DNA of 64,000 nucleotides from an uncultured Nitrospira sp. (GTDB lineage Bacteria; Nitrospirota; Nitrospiria; Nitrospirales; Nitrospiraceae): NCBI GenBank assembly GCA_902500775.1, contig CABVRZ010000004.1, positions 124,001 to 188,000 of the forward strand, read 5' to 3'. Shown piece by piece: positions 25,481 to 34,165 of this stretch (position 1 is its first letter; each line of letters starts with the position of its first letter). The notes under the pieces were generated by a model. It saw only the letters and a program-made list of their open reading frames with translations, ran no database searches and was not told where the DNA came from. The position numbers and the translations under genes were made by a program.

Positions 25481-25670
25481 AAGCCGGCCACGATAGGAAG
25501 TGAGATCCCGATGAACACCTGTGCTTCCAAGTGAAACGGCAGACAGTCTCTTAACGCCCTTCCTTCATCGTCACCACACATTTCCCAATCGTGTCTGTTG
25601 TTCATGATGTGTCCTGGTGTGCCTGGCTTGTAGTCCAGGTGGGGCTACCCAGGCTAAATGTAAGAAGGGG

Positions 25671-27251
25671 GTGACTCCCATTTCTACTACAACGATTGTA
25701 TCCATCGTGCTTTCTCTGATCATCGGTGCCGTCGTTGGGGCAGGGGTATTTGAGCTGCTGCGACGCCGTGTTTCGGGTGTCAAACAGGCTGAGGCGGAAG
25801 AACTCGCGAAGCAGGTGGTCCAAAATGCACAGCGAGAATCAGAGAACATCCTCAAGGAGGCCAGATTCGAGGCCAAAGATCTCGCGTTTAAAGCCAAATC
25901 TGAATTTGAGCAAGAACAAAAGGTGAAGCTCGGTGAACTGTCAGGGATGGAAAAGCGGCTCATCCAGCGGGAAGGTGTGTTGGATGGGAAGTTGACGGCC
26001 GTAGAAAAACGCGAGAATGAAGCGCGGAAGCGCGAGCAAGATTTCTCAAAACGAGAAGAAGGGCTGACGGTGAAAGAAGCGGCTTGCGCCAAGGCCGAAC
26101 GTGAGCATCGCGAAGCCTTAGAGTGTGTGGCGGGAATGACGGCTGAAGAAGCCAAGAAACAATTGATTATCGAGATGGAATCGCAGGCGAGACTGGATGC
26201 CGTAGGGATTGCCAAGCGAACCATTGAAGAGGCTCGCGAGAACGCCGAGCGAGAGGCACGGGAAATCATTACCTCGTCGATTCAGCGCGTGGTGCGTGAC
26301 TATGTTTCGGAGTCGACGATTTCGGTCGTCCCGATTCCGAATGATGCGATGAAGGGGCGGATCATTGGCCGTGAAGGGCGTAATATCCGTGCCTTGGAAG
26401 CGGCAACCGGTATTGACCTCATCATTGATGAAACGCCGGAAGCCGTGATTATTTCAGGGTTTGACCCGTTACGGCGCGAGATTGCAAAAGTATCCCTAGA
26501 ACGCCTGATGCATGATGGACGCATCCATCCCACACGTATCGAGGAGATCGTCGAAAAGGTTAAGGTCGACATCGACAAGTTGATGTATGAGGAAGCCGAG
26601 AAGATCATCTTTGAACTGGGTCTCTCCGATTTTAACCCGGAGTTGATAAAAGTCTTGGGTCGCCTGAAATATCGAACGAGTTACGGCCAGAACAATCTCT
26701 ATCACGCCCGCGAAGCGTCCTATATCTGCGGCATCATGGCGTCGGAATTGGGCCTTGATGTCAAGTTGGCTCGGCGGGGGGCCCTTCTTCATGATATCGG
26801 CAAAGCCGTCAGCCATGAAGAAGAGGGGCCGCATGCCATGTTGGGGGCTGAGATTGCCAAGAAATACGGCGAATCGGCAAAGATCGTCAATGCCATCGCG
26901 GCGCACCACGAGCAAGTGGAGCCGATTTGTCCGGAGAGCGTATTAGTGGCGGCGGCTGAGGCCTTATCGGCCGCACGTCCGGGAGCAAGGCGCGAGGCAC
27001 TTGAGTCGTATGTGAAGCGGCTGGAGAAATTGGAATCGCTCGCAACCGGGCACAAAGGCGTCCAGAAGGCGTACGCCATCCAAGCGGGGCGTGAAATTCG
27101 GGTCATTGTCCGACAGGAAGATATTACGGATTCGGAGTCCTTTCAGCTGTCGCGCGAGCTGGCCAAGAAGATCGAACAGGAGTTGACCTATCCCGGTCAG
27201 ATCAAGGTGACGGTCATTCGGGAAAGCCGGTACGTGGAATACGCCAAATGA
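25671..27251 (+). CDS. rny: Ribonuclease Y
   Basis: A membrane-anchored endoribonuclease that starts mRNA decay. The protein has an N-terminal membrane helix (IVSIVLSLIIGAVVGAGVF), a long charged coiled coil (about residues 40-190), a KH RNA-binding domain (about 210-280, with GRIIGREGRNIR) and an HD catalytic domain (ALLHDIGKA, then IAAHHEQ). The best start is GTG at 25671, giving 526 residues, but the purine run stands too close to it for an ideal ribosome site; GTG at 25617 in frame is an alternative. It overlaps ymdB by 4 bp. Confidence 0.93.
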   Translation: MTPISTTTIVSIVLSLIIGAVVGAGVFELLRRRVSGVKQAEAEELAKQVVQNAQRESENILKEARFEAKDLAFKAKSEFEQEQKVKLGELSGMEKRLIQREGVLDGKLTAVEKRENEARKREQDFSKREEGLTVKEAACAKAEREHREALECVAGMTAEEAKKQLIIEMESQARLDAVGIAKRTIEEARENAEREAREIITSSIQRVVRDYVSESTISVVPIPNDAMKGRIIGREGRNIRALEAATGIDLIIDETPEAVIISGFDPLRREIAKVSLERLMHDGRIHPTRIEEIVEKVKVDIDKLMYEEAEKIIFELGLSDFNPELIKVLGRLKYRTSYGQNNLYHAREASYICGIMASELGLDVKLARRGALLHDIGKAVSHEEEGPHAMLGAEIAKKYGESAKIVNAIAAHHEQVEPICPESVLVAAAEALSAARPGARREALESYVKRLEKLESLATGHKGVQKAYAIQAGREIRVIVRQEDITDSESFQLSRELAKKIEQELTYPGQIKVTVIRESRYVEYAK

Positions 27252-28027
27252 AGGTGTTATGCATCGGCGATGTCATGGGAGAGCCGGGCCGTCGAACCCT
27301 TGCCCGCATGGTGCCTCGGCTGGTCGCCCAACGCCAGATCGATGCGGTGATCGCCAACGGTGAAAACGTCGCGGGAGGGTTCGGGATTACACGGGAGTTG
27401 GCGGAGGAACTCTTTGAAACGGGTGTCTCGGTCATTACGACCGGCAACCATGCGTGGGATAAAAAAGAGGCAGTTGAGTATTTCTCTCGTGAACCCCGTC
27501 TGTTGAGACCAGGAAACTATCCTCCGGGGGTTCCGGGAAATGGCAGCGTTGTCTTCGAGACGGCGAGTGGAGAACGGCTCGCCGTCCTGCAACTGATGGG
27601 ACGGGTCTATATGCCGACGCTCGACTGTCCGTTTCAAGCAGCCAAGCGCGAGCTGTCACGGCTGAAACGAGAGACATCGGCCATTGTTGTTGACATGCAT
27701 GCGGAGACCACGTCTGAAAAAATGGCGATGGGGCACTATTTGGACGGAGAGGTGACAGCGGTCGTCGGTACGCATACCCACGTGCAAACGGCCGATGAAC
27801 AGATCCTTCCAAAAGGCACTGCCTATATCACGGATATTGGAATGACAGGACCCCTTCATTCAGTCATCGGGGTCAAAAAGGAACTCGCCATCGAGAAGTT
27901 CTTGACCGGCATGCCCAAACGCTTTGAGGTGGCCTCAGGGCCTTCGGTGTTTTGTGCCGTCTTGCTCGAACTGGATGCACGCTTGGGCAAAGCCGTGGCG
28001 TTCGAACGGATTCGCCAGATTGATTAG
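27248..28027 (+). CDS. ymdB: YmdB-type metallophosphoesterase
   Basis: The 259-residue protein belongs to the YmdB group of calcineurin-like phosphoesterases, with cyclic 2',3'-nucleotide phosphodiesterase activity in Bacillus. Metal-binding motifs are seen in order: CIGDVMGEPGR (4-14), NGENVAGG, TTGNHAWDKKE, VDMHAETTSEK and GTHTHVQTAD. Length is typical. It starts with ATGA overlapping the rny stop; rny-ymdB coupling is widely conserved and suggests a shared part in RNA turnover. Confidence 0.92.
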   Translation: MKVLCIGDVMGEPGRRTLARMVPRLVAQRQIDAVIANGENVAGGFGITRELAEELFETGVSVITTGNHAWDKKEAVEYFSREPRLLRPGNYPPGVPGNGSVVFETASGERLAVLQLMGRVYMPTLDCPFQAAKRELSRLKRETSAIVVDMHAETTSEKMAMGHYLDGEVTAVVGTHTHVQTADEQILPKGTAYITDIGMTGPLHSVIGVKKELAIEKFLTGMPKRFEVASGPSVFCAVLLELDARLGKAVAFERIRQID

Positions 28028-28097
28028 ATGACGCGTTACCGGGTGTTTCCCGTGTCTCTAGTTGCTTCCTGCTCACGCTGAGTGCCTCACAGGCTGC

Positions 28098-29495
28098 ATG
28101 AGAAGAGGACTCACACAGACCAAGCCGCATTCGTCTCTTTTCCCTCTCGAGTCGATCTCGAGACAGGTGCTCACCGTCTCAGAACTGACGGCCATGGTTC
28201 GGACCTCTCTCGAGGCCTCCTTTCCGGAGGTATGGCTTGAGGGGGAAATTTCAAATCTGCGAGCGCCGGGGTCCGGGCATCTGTATTGTACCCTCAAAGA
28301 TCAGACGAGTCAGATTCGTGCGGTGATCTTTCGATCAACCGCCCTTCGATTGCGCTTTGGCCTAGAGGACGGGCTTCAAGTCATTGTGCGTGGTCGAGTT
28401 TCGGTCTATGAACCGCGGGGAGAATATCAGCTCATTTTGGATCATGTTGAGCCGAGGGGACTGGGCGCCCTTCAGTTGGCCTTTGAGCAATTGAAACGCC
28501 GGCTGGAAGATGAGGGACTTTTTGATGTCATACGCAAACGACCACTTCCAGCCTTCCCACGGACAGTCGGTCTTGTGACCTCAGCCACTGGGGCGGCGGT
28601 TCGAGACATGGTGGCGGTCCTGCACCGTCGATGTCCCATCGTGCGCATTATTCTCGTGCCGGTCTCAGTACAGGGCGACGGGTCGGCGGAACAGATCGTG
28701 GCTGCCATTGACGCGTTGAATCAGCTGGAGGCCGTCGATGTCATAATCGTCGGACGAGGTGGCGGGTCATTGGAAGATCTCTGGAGCTTCAACGAAGAGA
28801 TTGTCGTACGGGCAGTCGCCTGCTCAGCGGTGCCTATCGTATCAGCCGTCGGACATGAGACGGATGTGACGCTGACCGACTTTGCCGCAGATGTCCGAGC
28901 TCCAACACCCTCTGCCGCTGCTGAACTGATTGTTCCGGTCCTAGCGGAGCTTGTCGAACGACTCGAGATGCTCATCGCGCACGCTCGGCAAACCATCACC
29001 GCACAGTGCTTGGATCAGCATCAGCGCCTTGATCTCGCGCTGGCGCATATGAACCACATTCGGCTGAGGGTTCTGAAGGAAGCTCAGCGGGTTGATAGCG
29101 CGGTGGTGAGTCTGCGAGAAGTTGTACAGGCCAAGCTCAAGCGTGCGACGGTCGATGCGCAGGCATGGACGCAAGCACTGATGTCGCAGAGCCCGGTTTT
29201 CCACGTGCGTCGGGATCTGGCGATGATTCCACAGTTGCGGTCGCGGTTAACCACCGTCATGGGGCATGTCCTAATGGAAAAGGCTCAGCTGACCCGTGGC
29301 AACCTCTCGCGATTGAATGGATTAAGCCCACTCGCCGTACTGGAACGCGGGTATGCACTTCTGGAAACGGTTCCCAGACATCAGATCATTCGAGATGTCC
29401 GACAGGTGGCGGTTGGAGATGAGGTGGTGGCCCGTCTGACCAATGGGCAGGTTCGGTGTACGGTGAATGACGTGACCTCGAATCCATCGGTTTAA
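28098..29495 (+). CDS. xseA: Exodeoxyribonuclease VII large subunit
   Basis: XseA with several XseB copies degrades single-stranded DNA in both directions. The product (465 residues from the ATG at 28098) has an N-terminal OB fold (VWLEGEISNLRAPGSGHLYC), a catalytic domain with RGGGSLEDLWSFNEE and VGHETDVTLTDFAADVRAPTP across about 235-285, and a long helical C-terminal domain. An upstream TTG at 28062 is in frame but has no ribosome site. It follows ymdB by about 70 bp. Confidence 0.93.
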   Translation: MRRGLTQTKPHSSLFPLESISRQVLTVSELTAMVRTSLEASFPEVWLEGEISNLRAPGSGHLYCTLKDQTSQIRAVIFRSTALRLRFGLEDGLQVIVRGRVSVYEPRGEYQLILDHVEPRGLGALQLAFEQLKRRLEDEGLFDVIRKRPLPAFPRTVGLVTSATGAAVRDMVAVLHRRCPIVRIILVPVSVQGDGSAEQIVAAIDALNQLEAVDVIIVGRGGGSLEDLWSFNEEIVVRAVACSAVPIVSAVGHETDVTLTDFAADVRAPTPSAAAELIVPVLAELVERLEMLIAHARQTITAQCLDQHQRLDLALAHMNHIRLRVLKEAQRVDSAVVSLREVVQAKLKRATVDAQAWTQALMSQSPVFHVRRDLAMIPQLRSRLTTVMGHVLMEKAQLTRGNLSRLNGLSPLAVLERGYALLETVPRHQIIRDVRQVAVGDEVVARLTNGQVRCTVNDVTSNPSV

Positions 29496-29520
29496 AATCG
29501 TACTGGAGCTTCGCTATAAT
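29492..29520 (+). promoter_or_regulatory. Promoter for xseB
   Basis: TTAAAA (29492-29497, overlapping the xseA stop), 17-bp spacer, TATAAT (29515-29520). xseB starts 24 bases further on. Confidence 0.6.
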
Positions 29521-29544
29521 GAACGCTCTTGAAGGGAGAAGGTT

Positions 29545-29802
29545 GTGGCTGGGGTGAAATTTGAACAGGCGATGGCTCGATTGGAAGTCATCGTGGGGGA
29601 GTTGGAAAAAGGGGATCTGCCCCTCGATGAATCGTTGAAGATTTTCGAGGAGGGTATCCGACTGTCAAAGAATTGCCTCAAAGTATTGGAAGAGGCCGAA
29701 CGCAAGGTCGAAGTACTCGTCCAGGATAAGAATGGGAAGAAGCAGCTGCGGGCGTTCACCTCGGATGACATTGATGTCGTCGGTTCTACAGAAGAGTCCT
29801 AG
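29545..29802 (+). CDS. xseB: Exodeoxyribonuclease VII small subunit, GTG start
   Basis: The 85-residue helical hairpin protein carries the family signature FEQAMARLEVIVGELEKGD and LDESLKIFEEG. AGGGAGAAGG lies just upstream of the GTG at 29545. The tail after LVQDKNGKKQ is longer than in E. coli. The last codon and the TAG stop overlap the left inverted repeat of the MITE-like element at 29801-29945, so the present stop may have been supplied by that insertion. Confidence 0.9.
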   Translation: MAGVKFEQAMARLEVIVGELEKGDLPLDESLKIFEEGIRLSKNCLKVLEEAERKVEVLVQDKNGKKQLRAFTSDDIDVVGSTEES

Positions 29803-29945
29803 CCCGCATGATTCATGAACACTTCTACTGCACCCGCCGATACGCTCCTGCGACAAGCCTGGCTGCGGTCTGTCAGCGGCCAATCGAGCAGGCTTGCCTG
29901 GAGTTTCGTCGGTTTCGTCACGAACTGTCATGAATTATGCGGGCT
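29801..29945. mobile_element. MITE-like 145-bp hairpin element with 18-bp terminal inverted repeats
   Basis: AGCCCGCATGATTCATGA at 29801-29818 is matched by TCATGAATTATGCGGGCT at 29928-29945, 17 of 18 bases paired. Inside is a second inverted pair (CAAGCCTG and CAGGCTTG) and a GC-rich core, so the whole could fold into one long hairpin. It has no gene. Its size, terminal repeats and position between two housekeeping genes suggest a non-autonomous transposable element. A clear target duplication was not found. Confidence 0.6.
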
Positions 29946-30000
29946 GGTCAGTTGTTCTGCTGATCTTCGATTCGTTTTTTGACCTCTCCATTTTGACTGC

Positions 30001-30771
30001 ATGGCGACACAAGCGCGACGCGAGAAGCATCGATGTGACCAGGTGTTGACGGATCAGGGCCTGGTCAAGAGTCGCGATACCGCCGTACGGATGATTCTGG
30101 CGGGAAAGGTGAAGAGCGATGGAGTGCTTATCGATAAACCGTCCAGGCTGATCCCTATCGATGCCTCCATCGAGATTGCCGGAGAGGACCAACCGTTTGT
30201 CGGCCGAGGTGGGGAGAAACTGGACGCGGCGTTAGACGCAGGGACGATCAATCCACAGGGGTGGATGTGTCTCGACGTGGGCTGTTCGACAGGCGGGTTC
30301 ACTGACTGTCTGCTCCAACGGGGAGCGATGAAGGTCTACGCCGTTGATGTGGGCTATGGGCAATTCGATTGGCGGCTCCGTCATGACCCACGTGTCGTGC
30401 TGCTTGAGCGGACCAACATTCGCTATATGGAGCGCTCGGCCGTTCCAGACCCGATTCAGCTGGTCGTCATCGATGTCTCCTTTATCTCGCTGACGAAGGT
30501 GCTTCCGGCCATCATGCAGTTTCTCCAACCACAGGCTCAGGTTGTGGCCTTGATCAAGCCGCAGTTTGAAGTCGGCAAAGGCCAAGTCGGTCGGGGAGGG
30601 ATTGTGCGGGATGAGGGACAGCGAGCGGAGGTAGTTCAGCGAGTGACACGATTTGCAGGGGAACTGGGTTTACAGACACAGAACACCGTGCTCTCCCCCG
30701 TCAAAGGGAAAAAGGGGAATCAAGAGATATTCGCAATCTTTGAGTACAATATCTCGATTCATGGTATGTAA
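30001..30771 (+). CDS. tlyA: TlyA-family rRNA 2'-O-methyltransferase / hemolysin-like protein
   Basis: The 256-residue protein has an N-terminal S4 RNA-binding domain (about 11-65, RCDQVLTDQGLVKSR) and an FtsJ-type methyltransferase domain with SAM motif LDVGCSTGGFTD (91-102), then VVIDVSFISL and IKPQFEVGK. Mycobacterial TlyA methylates cytidines in 16S and 23S rRNA and is the target for capreomycin sensitivity. There is no clear ribosome site before the ATG at 30001. It follows the MITE-like element. Confidence 0.9.
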   Translation: MATQARREKHRCDQVLTDQGLVKSRDTAVRMILAGKVKSDGVLIDKPSRLIPIDASIEIAGEDQPFVGRGGEKLDAALDAGTINPQGWMCLDVGCSTGGFTDCLLQRGAMKVYAVDVGYGQFDWRLRHDPRVVLLERTNIRYMERSAVPDPIQLVVIDVSFISLTKVLPAIMQFLQPQAQVVALIKPQFEVGKGQVGRGGIVRDEGQRAEVVQRVTRFAGELGLQTQNTVLSPVKGKKGNQEIFAIFEYNISIHGM

Positions 30772-30811
30772 GGAATAGCAGTCACCAGGGAGCATTGATT
30801 CAGGAGGGCCA

Positions 30812-31735
30812 ATGAAGGTACTCGTCACGGGTGGTGCAGGGTTTATCGGATCTCATGTGGTGGATCGACTGATTGAGGAGGGGCATCAAGTTGTCGTGGT
30901 CGACAATCTGGTGACCGGGAAGCGCAAGAATGTCAATCGCGCGGCGAGCCTCTACAAGACTGACATTACGAGCTGGCGCCTCGAACGGATCTTTCGCAAT
31001 GAACGGCCGAACATTGTGCTTCATCTTGCGGCGCAGGTGAGCGTGCGCAACTCCGTGGCTGATCCGGTCTTCGATGCGCAGGTCAACGTCCTCGGTACCA
31101 TGAATGTGCTGCAACAAGCGGTTCGGTATGGGTGTCGAAAGGTCGTATTCTCCTCGTCCGGTGGGGCGATCTACGGTGAGCAAGAGGCCTTTCCGGCTCC
31201 TGAATCGCATGTCACTAATCCCTTGTCGCCCTATGGCATCAGCAAGTTGTGCGGTGAACATTACTTGTCGTACTTCCAGCGAGTCGGCGGGATTCCCGTG
31301 GTCAGCCTCCGCTACGCCAATGTCTACGGACCGAGACAGGATCCGGAAGGCGAGGCGGGTGTGGTCGCGATCTTCATTCAAAAGATGTTAAACGGCGAGC
31401 AGCCCATTATTAACGGCAATGGGCGTCAAACCAGAGATTTTGTGTTCGTCGAAGATGTGGCAGAGGCCAATCTCGCCGCCATGGGCCAAGACGCGCATGG
31501 GGTCTATAACGTCGGAACTGGCGCGGAAACGTCAGTGAATGAGTTGTTCCGCATGTTGGCGGGATTGACCGGTTCCAGTGCCAAGGAAGTTCACGGACCG
31601 GCCAAAGCCGGCGAACAGATTCGGAGCGTTGTGGACGCGTCGAAGATCAAGCAGGAGCTTGGGTGGGACGTCAAGACGGACCTCACAGAAGGGCTCAAGC
31701 AGACGGTAGAGTTTTTCCAGGGCAAGACTCGATAG
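30812..31735 (+). CDS. NAD-dependent nucleotide-sugar epimerase/dehydratase (GalE-like)
   Basis: An extended SDR of 307 residues with TGGAGFIGSH (6-15), catalytic Tyr141 and Lys145 (YGISK), a Ser in FSSSGG, and the substrate-loop YGPRQDPEGEAGVV. A strong AGGAGGG ribosome site precedes the ATG. Its close relatives are UDP-glucose 4-epimerases and related UDP-sugar epimerases used for cell-surface polysaccharide precursors. No glycosyltransferases are adjacent, so the exact sugar is open. Confidence 0.9.
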   Translation: MKVLVTGGAGFIGSHVVDRLIEEGHQVVVVDNLVTGKRKNVNRAASLYKTDITSWRLERIFRNERPNIVLHLAAQVSVRNSVADPVFDAQVNVLGTMNVLQQAVRYGCRKVVFSSSGGAIYGEQEAFPAPESHVTNPLSPYGISKLCGEHYLSYFQRVGGIPVVSLRYANVYGPRQDPEGEAGVVAIFIQKMLNGEQPIINGNGRQTRDFVFVEDVAEANLAAMGQDAHGVYNVGTGAETSVNELFRMLAGLTGSSAKEVHGPAKAGEQIRSVVDASKIKQELGWDVKTDLTEGLKQTVEFFQGKTR

Positions 31736-31836
31736 TCGATCACCCGATACGTACTGCACGCCGGCCACACTCGGTTCACACGTGTGTGATCTCGACTGAA
31801 ACACCGGATGCGAAGAAGCCGACGTTCGTATTCGGG

Positions 31837-32157
31837 TCAGTATCGGGGAACACTCCCGTCCACTTGAATCGACCAGGCATCAATCCCGCCGATCAAATTC
31901 TTCACATTGGAAAATCCCTGTTGAAGCAAGAATCCGGTCGCATCGCCGCTGCGCATACCGTGGTGGCAGTAGGCGATAATCTCGGTGTTCCGGTCCAATT
32001 TGGACAGTGACTGGGGTAACGTGCCGAGTGGAATCAGCACCGAGTTATCCAGCCTGGCCAACTGGTTCTCCCAGGGCTCACGGACGTCCAAGAGTACCAA
32101 CTGATCTCCTTTATCGATCCGAGCCTTCAGCTCTTTCGGTGTAATCGTAAAGCTCAT
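31837..32157 (-). CDS. Single-domain rhodanese-like sulfurtransferase
   Basis: A 106-residue cytoplasmic rhodanese domain with LLDVREPWEN (22-31) and the active loop CHHGMRS, Cys64 being the persulfide-forming residue. GlpE/PspE-like single domains move sulfane sulfur between proteins or to cyanide or thiosulfate. A good AAGGAGGCGG ribosome site stands before the ATG. The gene is convergent with the epimerase and separate from other sulfur genes here. Confidence 0.92.
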   Translation of the reverse strand: MSFTITPKELKARIDKGDQLVLLDVREPWENQLARLDNSVLIPLGTLPQSLSKLDRNTEIIAYCHHGMRSGDATGFLLQQGFSNVKNLIGGIDAWSIQVDGSVPRY

Positions 32158-32270
32158 GTGACCGCCTCCTTTTTATTGAGACAAATCATAAGCGACTGAA
32201 GAAAAGGCTGTCAAACGTGTCGAGGGCTTTTCGAGCAGCAGCAAAAACTGGCAGGATTTTCGACGGAGGG

Positions 32271-32669
32271 TTATAACCAGACGATCGTTATCTCGTCTGC
32301 CACGGCGCGAAACTCTGGATCGCCAGTATACACGTCTATCTTTTGCTGTTTTGCCAGTGCCGCAGCGAAACAGTCTGCCAGTGACATTTTTTTCGTGGCC
32401 TTGAGTTCTCCAGCCATCTCAGCCAATTTTTGGTCCATGGGGGCAATTGTGATTGGCAGGCCGAGAATCTTGGCGCGCACGTCGAGCCAGTGGGCAGGTC
32501 CGACCTTTCGCTCGATCATATAGCGAACTTCTGCCCAGTTCGGCGCCGCGATCAGCAGGCAAGTATCAGATTCTGCCGCGTGCTCAAGGCGAGACACGAC
32601 CTTTTCGTGGCCGGACTCCTGAAAGAGAAATGCGAGGACGGCGTAGCTATCGAGCACCGAGCTTTTCAT
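32271..32669 (-). CDS. vapC: VapC-type PIN-domain toxin
   Basis: A 132-residue PIN ribonuclease. Expected acidic residues are visible: Asp7 (VLDSYA), Glu47 (NWAEV), Asp99 (LADCF) and Asp117 (TGDPEF). VapC toxins cut tRNA or rRNA when freed from VapB. Its start overlaps the end of the upstream AbrB-type gene by 23 bp, a typical antitoxin-toxin arrangement. All active-site residues are intact, so the module is probably functional. Confidence 0.9.
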   Translation of the reverse strand: MKSSVLDSYAVLAFLFQESGHEKVVSRLEHAAESDTCLLIAAPNWAEVRYMIERKVGPAHWLDVRAKILGLPITIAPMDQKLAEMAGELKATKKMSLADCFAAALAKQQKIDVYTGDPEFRAVADEITIVWL

Positions 32670-32910
32670 GTCTCGTATCCTCTCGCTCTTTATCTTTCTT
32701 TCTGTCGGCCAACAACTCCCGCGTAACCGAGGTTGGGTTTTTTAGCAGGCCGCAGACGCTGCGAATGTATTCTTTCGTGACTGGCTGAAAAAGTATCTCG
32801 TCGCCGCGCTCTACGAAACAGACCTTCGTGCCTGGTTTGATCCCGAATTTATGGCGGATTCTCGCCGGAATGACTAATTGTCCCTTGGATGTCACATAGG
32901 CAGACTCCAT
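32647..32910 (-). CDS. vapB: VapB-type antitoxin, AbrB/SpoVT fold
   Basis: The 87-residue antitoxin has an N-terminal swapped-hairpin DNA-binding domain (YVTSKGQLVIPARIRHKFGI, about 5-24, then GTKVCFVERGDEILF) and a charged C-terminal tail for toxin binding. GGAGG precedes the ATG at 32910. It binds the toxin encoded directly downstream and most likely represses the operon through the palindrome 15 bp upstream. Confidence 0.9.
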   Translation of the reverse strand: MESAYVTSKGQLVIPARIRHKFGIKPGTKVCFVERGDEILFQPVTKEYIRSVCGLLKNPTSVTRELLADRKKDKEREDTRHEKLGAR

Positions 32911-32924
32911 CGTGATCCTCCATG

Positions 32925-32939
32925 TCTATTTCAAATAGA
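32925..32939. promoter_or_regulatory. Palindromic operator candidate for VapB
   Basis: TCTATTTCAAATAGA is a perfect 7-bp inverted repeat with one central base. It lies between the predicted -10 (TAGTCT) and the ribosome site of vapB on the minus strand, where bound repressor would block transcription. Confidence 0.65.
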
Positions 32940-32965
32940 CTACTTCAGTGCGCTATGTAAGTCAA
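32937..32965 (-). promoter_or_regulatory. Promoter of the vapBC operon
   Basis: On the minus strand TTGACT (32960-32965), 17-bp spacer, TAGTCT (32937-32942). The -10 hexamer overlaps the edge of the palindrome at 32925-32939. Confidence 0.55.
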
Positions 32966-33016
32966 TTGAGTAAAAGTAAGAGTATTAACAAATTGTGTGA
33001 CATGGCGGGCAATCTG

Positions 33017-33730
33017 TCACTGAGAAGGAGGGTTGTTCCAGTTTACCTGCTTAAACTCCCATCGTCCCCGGCGGTCTGGAAGTGTGAGAGCCGTGAGGAG
33101 CTGATCTATGAAGTCTGACCGTGGAATCTCTTCCGCACCGAATCGCATCACATGGGGAGAGGATTGTTGGCAATCAATAAGGCGGAAGTTCAAGGCCTGG
33201 AGTTGGCGGATGAGCGTTACAAGCGCGACCTTTGAGGCGTCATCGACTCTGGTGAACATGGATTCGGCAAAGAATGCACCACCCAGAGCCACCCCGTAGA
33301 CACCACCAACCAGGCGACCATCCTGCCAAGTCTCAACGGAATGGGCGTATCCGAGTTCGTGCAAGTGTGTATACGAGTTCAACATGTCATCGGTGATCCA
33401 TGTGCCTCCCTCGGGATATTGCGGGCGTGGTCCGGCACATTGCTCCATGACCTGTCGAAAGCAGGTATCGAGTGTGACGGTGAATACACTCGAGCGAAGT
33501 CTTTTCTTCAGGCTACGCGGGACGTGAAGTTTTTCGGGGAGCAACACAGCCCGAGGATCCGGCGACCACCAGAGAATAGGATCACCTTCGTTGTACCAAG
33601 GGAAAATGCCATGCCGGTATGCTTCAAGTAATCGCTCAGGATGGAGATCTCCCCCGACGGCAAGGAGGCCTTCCGGGGTAGCCTGTTCAACGGGTGGGAA
33701 ACGAAAATCGTGCGGTCTCAAGCGAAACAT
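33017..33730 (-). CDS. aat: Leucyl/phenylalanyl-tRNA-protein transferase
   Basis: This enzyme adds Leu or Phe to proteins with N-terminal Lys or Arg, making them ClpS/ClpAP substrates in the N-degron pathway. The 237-residue protein (start ATG at 33730; an ATG at 33754 is also in frame) has FPPVEQATPEGLLAVGGDL near the start, GIFPWYNEGDPILWWSPDPR and FAESMF, and the RLIDCQQSSPHVMRFGAEEI region, all family hallmarks. clpS and clpA are not adjacent. Confidence 0.94.
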   Translation of the reverse strand: MFRLRPHDFRFPPVEQATPEGLLAVGGDLHPERLLEAYRHGIFPWYNEGDPILWWSPDPRAVLLPEKLHVPRSLKKRLRSSVFTVTLDTCFRQVMEQCAGPRPQYPEGGTWITDDMLNSYTHLHELGYAHSVETWQDGRLVGGVYGVALGGAFFAESMFTRVDDASKVALVTLIRQLQALNFRLIDCQQSSPHVMRFGAEEIPRSDFIDQLLTALTLPDRRGRWEFKQVNWNNPPSQ

Positions 33731-34165
33731 CACCACGTACGATACGTGAAGCATAGCAAAAAGGCCATGCTTGCTGAACGCAATGGTTTCTCACATGTTC
33801 AAGAAAGCGCGAAACGGCTTCAATCGTATGATTATATCGGAGATCTCACGACGGGAACGATACGCAGGGCGATCACTGTCACAGAACAGTAGGATCAATG
33901 GATCAAGGTTTCAAATCGAACGTGGGAAATTCACGAATGACAGTAAATATATCCGCGATCTGATTCGATGCGATCGAGACAGCGCCAAGTTTCAGATATC
34001 ATAGGATGCCATTCGGGAAAGGTTGAAAACACGTGGAACTCATTAAGTTGACAAGGACCTTCCCGGGGTCGGAGCCGTGTGAGCACGGCTCCGACCTGTA
34101 CTCCCGTTCCTGCAGTAGGCACTCACTTCTTCACCCTCCAGTTGCGGCAATCAGCGACACACTCC
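33731..34165. other. Gene-free stretch with one strong hairpin
   Basis: No supported gene. Only the 13-bp-stem hairpin at 34067-34096 stands out; the rest looks like AT-richer intergenic DNA, probably containing the aat promoter near its left end. Confidence 0.5.
34067..34096 (-). terminator. Strong hairpin, probable 3' end of the 42-residue membrane protein gene
   Basis: GGTCGGAGCCGTG and CACGGCTCCGACC form a perfect 13-bp stem around TGAG. It lies 70 bp after the stop of the small gene at 34166-34294, read leftward. No T-run follows on either strand. Confidence 0.6.
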
